Shown here: positions 27,001-39,000 of the stretch, in pieces
Numbering within the stretch: the stretch's first letter is position 1
How the letters are laid out: each line of letters starts with the position of its first letter
Assembly: GCF_030272615.1 (NCBI RefSeq)
Contig: NC_081413.1
Location: 557,405,136 to 557,469,135 of the forward strand
Source: Cryptomeria japonica
Taxonomy: Eukaryota > Streptophyta > Pinopsida > Cupressales > Cupressaceae
Reading direction: 5' to 3'
Length of the DNA stretch: 64,000 nt
Notes under the pieces: generated by a model
The model's database searches: none
The model's input: the letters and a program-made list of their open reading frames with translations, nothing else
What the model was told of the DNA's origin: nothing
Translations under genes and position numbers: made by a program

Positions 27001-30000
27001 GTCTGAGATGTGATTGTGGCTGTTAACATAATAGAGCAGTGTTGATTAGCATCAAGTTAATTGACATAACTCTAATTGGTGGGGAATATGTACACTCCCT
27101 TCTTTCTCCCACTCCATAATTTCCATTTTCTTCATGCATCTTTGACCCTTAATCATTACTTCTACTTGCTTTTTCAGAGTGGCTATGAGGTTTGTTGTCT
27201 TCATGGTTCTTGAGGGTTGTTGGGGTTGACTATCTATGGCAGTGGTGGTTGATACTAAAAGGAGGAGCCCAAAACAAGAGTTCAAGGGTTCCATTTTAGG
27301 TAGTGACCTTTGGGAGATACTTGAGATATCTTTTTGATATGTCATTGAATGCATAAAAACATTGGGTGACAAGACAATGAATCCTAGTGTTAACATCATG
27401 TAACAACAAGGGTATTAGAAAATTGTTTGGAGGTAGATTTGTGTGATGTCCCCATCTTTAACCTTATAATAAGAAGCAATAAAACACTTATGTGATCAAG
27501 GGTGGCAGCCTTGAAACACCTTCAACTAGTTAGTAGTTAGGAAATAACAATTTGTACATAGCATTTAAGAAGTTAAAGTAGGTACCTTTGCATATGATAT
27601 TAATAAAGACTGAGGCATGAAAACCTTATTGAGGAAAATCGTCTTATTTATAAGACTTCACGATTTTTCTATCAAGCATCCAAGTAAAACATAGAGGATA
27701 AGACGTAGTAGAGATAAGAGATTTGATATGCTATCCACCCATTCTCATAATCAAGGAATTAAGACATTAAGAGCATACAACATACTGAGCCACGTAGTGT
27801 CAGGTATGATGCATACTGAAGGTGTGATCAAGGGTGGCAGCCTTGAAACACCTTCAACTAGTTAGTAGTTAGGAAATAACAATTTGTACATAGCATTTAA
27901 ACACTTATGTGATCAAGGGTGGCAGCCTTGAAACACCTTCAACTAGTTAGTAGTTAGGAAATAACAATTTGTACATAGCATTTAAGAAGTTAAAGTAGGT
28001 ACCTTTGCATATGATATCAATAAAGACTGAGGCATGAAAACCTTATTGAGGAAAATCGTCTTATTTATAAGACTTCACGATTTTTCTATCAAGCATCCAA
28101 GTAAAACATAGAGGATAAGACGTAGTAGAGATAAGAGATTTGATATGCTATCCACCCATTCTCATAATCAAGGAATTAAGACATTAAGAGCATACAACAT
28201 ACTGAGCCACGTAGTGTCAGGTATGATGCATACTGAAGGTGTGATCAAGGGTGGCAGCCTTGAAACACCTTCAACTAGTTAGTAGTTAGGAAATAACAAT
28301 TTGTACATAGCATTTAAACACTTATGTGATCAAGGGTGGCAGCCTTGAAACACCTTCAACTAGTTAGTAGTTAGGAAATAACAATTTGTACATAGCATTT
28401 AAGAAGTTAAAGTAGGTACCTTTGCATATGATATCAATAAAGACTGAGTCATGAAAACCTTATTGAGGAAAATCGTTTTATTTATAAGACTCCACGATTT
28501 TCCTATCAAGCATCCAAGTAAAACATAGAGGATAAGACGTAGTAGAGATAAGAGATTTGATATGCTATCCACCCATTCTCATAATCAAGGAATTAAGACA
28601 TTAAGAGCATACAACATACTGAGCCACATAGTGTCAGGTATGATGCATACTGAAGGTGTGATCATAATATTGATGCAACATAGAAACTCACGAAGATCTG
28701 TTATGCATTGATCATATATAAATCCATATTGGCATCACCTCTATAACATCTGTCATACAGTGAAAAGACAATAAAGATAATGAGTGATATAGTCCAACCA
28801 TCATCCATTAATTGTCATCACTGTGTATCATCGAAGATAGTCAAGCATCATTAATATATTCGATAAGCAAATAACAGTTAGCAAGCATATCTGATTATGA
28901 TCAAGTGCTCAACACTTAATAGCACTGGATAAGGAGGATTCGATAATCCATATCAAAAGAGGGAGTTCAAGTATATGACTGATTGGCCAAACAAATATTG
29001 ATTAGGCATTAACAAACCCGATTGGCAACTAACCATTCCATTGGTTAGTCAGTCAAACAATGATTATATTAATCATAAAGCAACTCCAACAAGTGATTAA
29101 TTAATCCTTAAAAAATGATCAGCGATTAAGAATTGTATCAATAACAAATGATCATATAAAGGTGCAATTAGGAGAAGGGGGATATGTCCATTCAAAGATG
29201 AGACACAACCCTTCGTTCCCACAAGATATTTAATAAGGGATCAATACTCATTCCAAGGAAGCATCGGATTTTGTCTTCATTTTATATTTACATCCCGTAT
29301 TGGATCTGCTTGATTGAGCATAGCCTTTTGGCATCAAAACAGGTTGCATATATTCAAAGTGACATTCAGGAATTGCACCAACATTTGCATACTTTTTCAA
29401 ATGTTAAATCAGAAACATCAATCATTCCTTTTATCACTATAAGCAATAGGAGAAAGACTATCAGCACATTATTATTGCTATATCAGAAATGGCTTGAAGC
29501 AGTTGAGAGATAACTTGCAGCATTATATACATTGACATATCAGGAAGAGCGGAGTTAATCCCACAATTGCAGATCAGCATACAACAGAGATCAATCCTTG
29601 CATAATTCCCTCAATCCATATTGGAGATAGCAAAATTTCTCTATTGGCGATTTGAATATCGAAGTTGTTCATTTCATCCCATCATTCTTGTATTACATAT
29701 TGCACATTTAATATATTATATGTTTCAGAATTAATATATATTATTAATTGTTATCAACCTTGTAAGATTCATAAGGATTTAGAGTTTTGTCAAGAAGAAG
29801 TCTCTTGCAATTGATTTTTTATTTAATTGTTTCCTTATTTCCTAGGAAAGTACATAATGGGACATTACAAATTTGTTGATTGTGCCTTTTCTTGAAAATC
29901 CATACATGAGGTTGTAGTTAACATTTGATTGTGTAAGAGGGGATTTGCTATTCCAAAAATGTGCATTCCTTTCAAGTTTGCCTCTGAAGACTAACCACTT

Positions 30001-33000
30001 ACTTATGGGTTGTAGTTTTACTTTTGGCATTTTTTCTAAGTTCCTCTCTTTGGAAAGTCAATTGGGTGTTCCTTAATTTTGTAGAGAATCTTGGGTCCCT
30101 GTAACATGCGACAGCCTTTGCAAATTTGAAATAACTACTTTTACATCCTTTCAGCAGAAAAGGGAGGGAAAAAACTACCCCTTTTTTTTTTACATCAATA
30201 ACTGAAAGGAAACTTGTCTTAACTGAAATCTTGAATTAAACATAGATCTATGTTATGAGCGAAAATAGTAGAAATGAATGTACTTTAACATTTCAATTTA
30301 ATTATTTAAATGAAAAGAGAGTTTCAGAAAACACATTTATCCAGATGCCAATATTCTGTAAACTTTCATAACTTTATCAACTCAACAATGAGGAGGGAAA
30401 GTATCATCAAGGTGCTTTTCCACCCAACCATGGACTTACTGGTCCCCCGTGCCATATCCAACTGGATTGGCCTGACCCTTCGCAGGGAGGTAACAAAAGT
30501 CTAACTCATGCCATCTGAACTGGAGGGTAATCCTACACAGATCCCTAGTCGGTCATACAATATAGGCTACCCCTAACTAGTATGACCTCTGACTGGATTG
30601 TGTATCTGGATTAACAAACCGGTTGACGCTTACAGAAGTAACATCACCTTGACTAAGGGTTTCTATGTCATTGCAAACATGCTAATTCATGAAGTCAATT
30701 GTTCATCCTTTTGCTTGGTTGGATTGAATTCTCGAAGGTAACCAGGTCCTCACGTCCATCTCTATGCTATTGCATTCTAACTCTATGAGGACTCATTGGC
30801 TGTCATTCAGGTGTGGACCCAAGTTTCACATACTGGTCTATAAACTCGAGATGACTTATACTCTTAGAATGTAACCTTTCTTGACCAAACTGTAGATTAT
30901 TTTAGCATGAAGTTCATACTTGTGCCCTTGAACTAACAACCTGCTCTCTCATGAATACAAGGATGAAAAACCTATGATGCCCTTTTTCACACATGAATAT
31001 TACAGGAAATATCCAGACAGTTGATAGTTCTCTACAGTCTGGCATAGTTGATTGTATTGGTCGGTATTCTACCTCATTCTAAGGTTAAGGCCTTCTTTTA
31101 TTTTTAGATGTAAAATTGTTTCCTTTCTAGTTCATTGAAGCATGGTTTACACCAATATACTTACCTTAGTGCGGAAAAGATGAGATAGGCAAGAGGCTGC
31201 TATCTCCCTCATCAACATTAGTTTCTATGTTCAGTGTGTATTATAAGCATTCGTACTGCTTCTGTACCATTTCGTGATACTATATATTTTGTAGGAATGT
31301 CAACTGCATTAGGAAGTAGTGAAGCTATGTATTTTTATACATATGACTATTTGCATTAAGAAGCACTATAAGCTCCCTTGTCTATCAAATCTTTTCGCAC
31401 TAAGGTATTGTTTACTAAACGTCTAAATGCACTTGTATTTATTCTGCCCAACCGTATTAATGAGTACTGAAATACTTCTCTTCCCTATCGTTTTTACCAC
31501 TTTGAAGATAAATTGACCATCTTGACTGATTCTCTAGTATGAGCACCTCCTTGGCCCAAAGCTTTTAAATAACTGCAATCACACTTAAGTGTGAAATCAA
31601 GTTCAACCCTTCTCGGCTGCAACTTGAGGTTCTCGGCATAGGTTTAGAAACAAGTAGGTTTAACTTACAATGAGTCATAACTGAACTCACGTAGAGACTA
31701 TTGGCCACACCACTTGTATTTATTCTGCCCAACCGTATTAATGAGTACTGAAATACTTCTCTTCCCTATTGTTTTTACCACTTTGAAGATAAATTGACCA
31801 TCTTGACTGATTCTCTAGTATGAGCACCTCCTTGGCCCAAAGCTTTTAAATAACTGCAATCACACTTAAGTGTGAAATCAAGTTCAACCCTTCTTGGCTG
31901 CAACTTGAGGTTCTCGGCATAGGTTTAGAAACAAGTAGGTTTAACTTACAATGTGCCATAACTGAACTCACGTAGAGACTATTGGCCACACAATTGTTTA
32001 ACATTATTTTTGTTATCAACATTATTTCTCGTCACAGGTTTTGATTAATCTTACTCATAAATTATTGCATAAGTTAACTGAGTATACAAGTAAATCCCTA
32101 GGTTAGGAGAGGTAAATGATCTAAGAGCTGCCAGCTACCCATATGGCTAAAAATTTGGTACAGTGTTCTTGCTTGACATGTCTCTGCTGTCATTGCAATG
32201 TTAGAATATATTTTCATTTGCCATTGGAATGCCAATTGCATTATGAACTCTGCTGTTTTGCTCTTATCCATTTTCCCTCCTAAACTGGGGTTTAAATTTT
32301 CAACATATGCTAAAGAAGGTAAATCTCAAATTGAATGATCAACCTTACTACTGCTATATTTTTCAGATTTAGACAATTGTAAGACAGCTCAAATAAAGAG
32401 GGTAAATTCTTCATATTACAAGTCTTTGGGATATGCACACCCTCTGATCTGAGCGGTATCATTTTGCATAACCTATCAGTTACACTCACCTTTCTTCCAA
32501 GCTATAACTCACACCCATATATATATATATTTATAACTTAACTCTGCTGCGATATATTTCAGTTTTGGTCAATTTTGGAATTAGTTGACTATGAACCTTC
32601 TAACTGCTCATATTATTTGAGTAAGCCAAACAGCATTATATCACTTCTATAAGATTGCTCTTGCCCTTTTGTTCTTGTTTTACTTCAGAATTAATCTGAC
32701 AGTCCCTTGAAAGAATTATTTCCCAATTTGTTAAAGGCTGCTATAACAGCTATGCATCCTCTCCTTTTGGGTTTAATTCTGAAACAGAATTATAATGACA
32801 CAGGTTTCCCAAGAATTTTTAAATTTTCCTCGATGATTCATCACTATTTCTGAGCAGTGCTGCACTAGCATTTTCCTCCCAGCAATGCTCATTTGATTAT
32901 AAGTAATAATCCATTCTTTCAAACTCACAAAGAAAGGTATGTTTTTACACACACACACACACACTCTACTGTATGCTGGTATGGGGTTTCAAATTTTATC

Positions 33001-36000
33001 TTGCTTTTTAACTAATGCTTCGAGGCATTATTTTTTCAGTAAATGAGAGTTGAACAAGAGTTATGGTTACTGCAGTTCAAAGAAATCTTTTCAATTGTAG
33101 AAGGAAAGACACCCTTATTGGTATGATATGACAACTGCATTACAATTGTATAGATATCCTTCCCTTTTTAATAAAAAACAGAATAAGAGAGTGTTTTCAA
33201 TTTTAATATGCACAATGTGAGAACAGAAAGAACAACATACTGCTAAGTACTTCTGTATAACCCTTTCCTATCTTATTTTCTTTGCTCAATTGGAAAGACA
33301 AATTAACATGCTAAAATCGATAGGTTTTAGAAAATATTGCATGACCTGAATGATGAAGAAATGAGCTGAGTTTATCCTTCACAGCGCCCTTCACAATGAA
33401 CCCCCTTTGGTTCCACATTTTGAAGAGAGCCTATGATCTTAAATTTGCAGTGCAAAAATGTATTTCCAGCCACCAAAAGAAGAATGTCTATTGTTTTCCA
33501 AAATTCCGGCTATATACTTCCCCCAAAATGTATTCCACCTTCCATTTCGCCCTAATACCATGTATTTTTCCCCAAATCCGCTCTAGGGAGAGTCACGCAA
33601 AAAACGTTTTTCATGCCTTCACACCAAAATTCTCCTCCGAATCCTTGTCTTCTGGGTGAAGCAATAGTTCACGCCAATGGCCTTTCTGACATTCAAAGCT
33701 TCTCCCCTAAGAATCGCATTCTTTCATTTCCCTTCGTGAGAAAAAATACATGGTGTGAAAAGTTCATTTGCTTAATATAATTCAATGTTATGCCCGATAA
33801 TGTATATTACAATGACATTGTATTGTGCATTGATTAATGCACATAGTATTAAGAATAGGTTTGATATTTTAATCCGATTCCTTTATTTTGTGCCACTTAA
33901 TACACTTAGCGGCTTTAAGGAGGATTTAAAAACTAATTCAAATATCAAGGCCCCCCTTTATTTTTAATACTTGGCTGTATTTTAAAATAGCTATAAAAGA
34001 ATTTGGCCAAAGCTTGCACAAAAGGACCTTAGTTTACAAGAACATAATAATTAGTTATTCATATATTTACATTATCAATATGAGCCAAGTAAATTTTTAA
34101 TTTAAATATTAATAATAACAATTAATTATAAATTAATTAATATTAACAAATTAACTCGGAAATCAATCAATGACTTAGGGTCATGAAACCCTAAAACCTC
34201 TATATAGACTAGTTAGGGTTACCTAACGCGACAAACTGACGAAAATAACTAGGGCCAACATGAGACTACCTGACTCAGGGTTAGGGTTTTTAGATGGCAT
34301 AAGTTCTTCCTCTCCTTACTTCTCAACCTGATGATATTTCCCCTCCCTTCTCGGAGGACGACGAACTCCTACACACACTTGGCCAGTTCAACCAATTAGA
34401 TCAAAATCTTGTCATACTCTGACGTTTCAAAATATCATTAACAAAAGTAAAACATCATGTCATAATGCTAACTATCAAGTCATCAATCTAACAATTATGA
34501 GTCATCAATTCATTATTCTAAGCACTTTTAGCATCATTCAATTATGCATAAACATCTAGGGCATCATCATTATACAATTAAAACATGAACATCTAGGGCA
34601 CGATTAAACATCTCACAAATATAGCATAGATCAAAAAGGGCACACATAATATGGCATAATCACAACATATAAACAACTAGGGCACAAGTGGGATGTAACA
34701 ATCCCAATGGTGTGCTCCCTCCAGTAATCATGCTCTTAAAATTCTTTGGTCTCTTGTTATACCTCATGTTGCTTGGGGCATCTAGAAAGAGCAAAATGAT
34801 CAGGTTTAGAGGGAGGAATACTTGAATCCTGATAGAGTATTCTTAAACATTTTCAAAGCTATTAAGGAGAACTTTTTATCTAGAGTGTTGAGATATGATC
34901 ATGGTAGGTTTATATTAGTAGTGGTGCTCCCTTTGGGTACCCAAACCAATCACTTTGCTGAAGCTGCTATTGTCTGCAATGGATTGAAGCTTGCTCAATC
35001 TTAGGGTTTTAAAAAGGTCTGGTTGGAAGGGGATTCATTGAACATCATCCAATGCCTTAAAATTTTTCATGAACCTAGTTGGTCTATTGAGGCTTTGGTT
35101 AAGGACTCCCTTAATATTATTAATTATGTTGAGGAATGTTTTATTTCTCATATTTATCATGAAGGGAATGTGTTTGATAACATTGGGGGGACTAGGCACT
35201 CTATTGAATTTTGGGATACTCACAACCCCTTACCCATTGATGTTTCTTACATTATTAGCCATGATTTGTAGAGGAGCTATGTGTGATTCACCTTTTATTG
35301 TCATTATGAACCGAAGTCACTTCACACGCTTTCTTGGTACTGTTTGGGTCTGTTCTTTCCCTTCTCTCCGCTGTTGGGTTTGTCTTTGTTTCTTTTGTGG
35401 TGGGGTTTGTTCGATCACTTTCTTTGGTGGGGTCTTTGTGATTGCCGTTTCTCCTGTTCCTGTTTGAGGCTGCTGATTTTGACAATGGGAGCTGACAAAA
35501 GTAGAGGGAGCCTACTTGTGATGGTTTTCAGCAGAATGATTTGGTGTGGAATATTATTGAAGAAGGGGGTTTGGCTCCTTATTTGCAGAGGTTACATGGA
35601 CCCAAAGGTCTCCAAGATGTTTGTGAGGGATGGAAGAATTGCACATAAGGTAAGGAAACAACATGTATAGAGGACCACATTTCTGAAATCACAGGCTTAC
35701 CAATGAAAGGGATGAAATTTTCCACGGATGGAAAAGCTACTTGTTGATGTGTTTTTTATGACATGTTGAACATAAATAAAATACTAAGTATTTATCCTCT
35801 CTTGAACAAGGAAACTTCCAATGCTAAACTTCATGATTAGACAAGGTGACCCCAATGTTTACAATGCGAACAATTGACTTTACGATGGATAGACTCAGTG
35901 AATTGATGTGATATTGCTGGTTAACACAAAGGGACTTATGTTTTGCTGGAACTTGGAATACTTAACTAACTTGGAAAATAAAAGACAAAAGGTGAAGGGT

Positions 36001-39000
36001 TTAAAGAATCTAATCTGAAATCCTAACAATGTAAGAAATGATTGCTGACTTAGTGAAACCAAACCAAGCCATGCTTCACCATGAGGAAACAAATACACAA
36101 AGATGGTGCAATCTCCTAAGGGTACACAAATGATTTTCAAATCACTTATTCACATCAATACCATGAACAATGAGGATGAAGCAATTGAAGTTAATCTTTC
36201 AATTGAGTTCAGAATAACCATGCAGTGTAATTTGCAATCAACAAATTCCAAATGGTATGAACATATAGGTTTCACCATTAATCAACAATAAGATCTACCA
36301 TTCAGCTAATCAACTCCATGTAAACAAATATAAAATTTGAGAAGTAAAAACCATGCAACATGCTGAAACGACACAAAAAATCCACCATTTCTTCAATGAA
36401 ATCATATGTTTATTCTAACATAACCTTGGCAACAATTCCTTGTCTTCTCCTACTACTCTACTTCTACTTGCTAACTATCAACGATTCTCTATTAATCTTT
36501 ACAAAGGCAGAGCCTTATATAGAGCTCCTTGATTACAAATGAATTGCCGAGATTGATTTAAAATCATTTTGAGATGATTTAAGGCAAACCCTAATTAAGG
36601 TAGTTATAACAATCACCACCTTACATTTAATACCTTACAATTTTGGACACATGCCCCCTTTTAGAATGAACCAATGAGAGATAAGGTAAGGTATAATAAA
36701 TAATATTCAAATGTGACTCCACATGTCACTTGCTCCTCTTGGAATGAGTCAGGTTCAATGCACTTGAATGTGTTGAGATGGCATCACCGGTTTGGTTGAT
36801 GATGATCGGGCGCCACCTCAACATAGATATCTCTTGATACTCAACATTATCAAGCCTTTGACTGATTCTGATACTTCATATTCCCAAATTGCATCATCTT
36901 GATCAAGTTTGTAACATTGATTAATTCTTGTGAAACTGTCTTCTTTTATTGATCATACTTCCATTTTATTCTCATGTTTGGGAATCCTCCTTCTTGAACA
37001 TTTCTTGATCCCGAACTCCTTGGTATAGTTCTTGACTTGATGTTGCAATTGTCTTATGTTTGTGCATCTGGACATCTCCTTGTGTTGATCCTCTTGTTGT
37101 TGTATATCTCATGTGATTTCCTCCTTTTGCATTATTGAGCTCCTTCCTTTGATCTTTGGAAATCCAAGGTCGGTGTAGAATCTTCCTTGTACAGAAATGT
37201 CTTGAAACACCTCCTTGCATGACTTGATCATCTTGAATGTCTTGATGTTCGTCTCACCTCCAAATGTGTATCCTCGTGCCTTTCTCCTTGCACTAAACCT
37301 GAAAAAACAAACAGATTTTGCATCAAAACATCATGGAATAAATGAAATAAGATTGATATCTCATTCAGCATGCATCTTAAAACCTTCCAAGTCTGGAAAT
37401 AAGATATTAAATCTGGAAATACACCGCTTACATTAAATCTGTAAATACACCACTTAGTGCTGGAAAACTGCTTCTCCCTTAGGTCTGATCCAAAGATTCA
37501 CTTTGCAACCTGATTTATGGTGATGCAATTCGCTCCTATCCTGCTAGATTAACTACCTCAAAACCTGGTATACATCGTCTTAAATGTCTGCTAAACAATT
37601 TGCTTCCAAGTCTGATCCTCAATCAGCCTTGGATCTGCCTTTAATTTGCACTTCTCTGCCTGCTGCAATTCGCACTAGGTCTACTTTTACAATTCGCTCC
37701 AGGTCTGCTCTTCAAATTCGCCTTGAATGTGTTTGCATTGGTGTCTTGAATGAGGTCTTGACCTTACCTTTATAGCGTTCACCACGTTTGAATTAGCAAC
37801 CTTCCTACTAGGCCGACCTAGGCATGATTTGATTTAAATTATTTCAAGAAGTTGGCTAGGCTAAGATGATTCGTTATGAATTCAAGATTTAAATTTCCCT
37901 CTATGCTAAGACGACCTCAAAGCCTCAAGTTGGTCTTCTTTATCATGTATTCTTTTTGCCTTGGTTGATTGGTATAAATGAAAGGTTGAGCACTCCAATT
38001 CACAATACACTTTACCTTGAATTTGATTATTAATTCTGCTCTGCTTATTTATGCGATTTTCTGCCCTAGTGAATTCTGCTTTAGACATGCATTTGCAAAT
38101 TTAACCCTCAGGCAGATTTTTCATGGGATTGAGGACAAATAAATGCGGATTCAATGGGGGGGGTAGAGGGACTGCTAAAGGTGGGTTTAAGGTATGTTCA
38201 AGGACTAGCCTAGGTGGGTTTTCAAGTGGTATAGGGACAAGCATAAGTGGATTTTCAAGGTATGTAAGGATTAGGGACAAAACATGCGTTAATCCATGGT
38301 GCTCAAGAACTAACAAGGGCGCAATTTGGATATGTTCAAGGACAAGTGTTGATGCTGGGTAGGATTTTGAGGTGAAGAGGAACAAGCTAGAGCGTTCTTG
38401 AGAAGTTGTGAAGGATCATTGAGCACTAGAGAGGGATAGTTCTGGACTATAGCTCCCATTGGACCTATAGTTCTGGATTGAAGGGTGCCTTCATGATGAT
38501 TTCAATATAATTGCTTGAGCGCACCTCCAACGAGACTAAGGATTTATTTCAACTAAAGCAAACTTGCAAGAGGAAATCCAAGACACCTAGGCCCTAGAGA
38601 TGATGAGTGAAGGATACCTAGGTGCTATAGACAAGTAGCCCTGAATTATGGAGCACTAAACACACCTTGATAGGGAATTCCAAGCAATGACTAAGGTTGT
38701 TGATGAAGTTGCAAGTGCTAAAATGAGGAGTGCAAGGAAAGTTGAATGCTAAAATCAAGTATGCAAGGAATGTGGAGTGTGAATCATGGGTATGCAATGG
38801 ACTAAATGGCATTGTGAAGAAATTTCAAGTAAAATCCGTGGATTTTCTAAGGAAAAACAACTTTGATTGCTAATCCTCGTTGAGACCTTGCCCTCGAATT
38901 CTAATTTTGAAATTCCACACTTCACATAAGGTATTGACTTGAATTTTGCACTTTTGTCCAAGGATTTTTACAAATATTTTCCTATTTTACCCTCTTGTCA

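Larger units (their letters stand above)
29876..34740. other. Unassigned part of intron 6
   Basis: No coding similarity seen. It contains the 281-bp duplication and CA repeat listed separately, and a TATATAG site with GGGTTAGGGTTT-type tracts near 34200-34290. The end GGGATGTAACA at 34700 looks like an LTR end, but no partner or target duplication was found. Confidence 0.45.

Noticed and set aside
27493-28658. CRISPR-like spaced repeats
   Set aside because: The units are 417 bp with no short-repeat/unique-spacer pattern, and the host is a plant.
33786-34700. Possible solo LTR from TGTTATGCCC to GGGATGTAACA with a TATA site at 34200
   Set aside because: Flanks TTCAA and ATCCC do not match, and no partner LTR is visible, so the borders cannot be supported.
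38123-38362. Gly/Ser-rich frame in element C
   Set aside because: It follows short repeats in the non-coding part of the element and lies antisense to its orientation.
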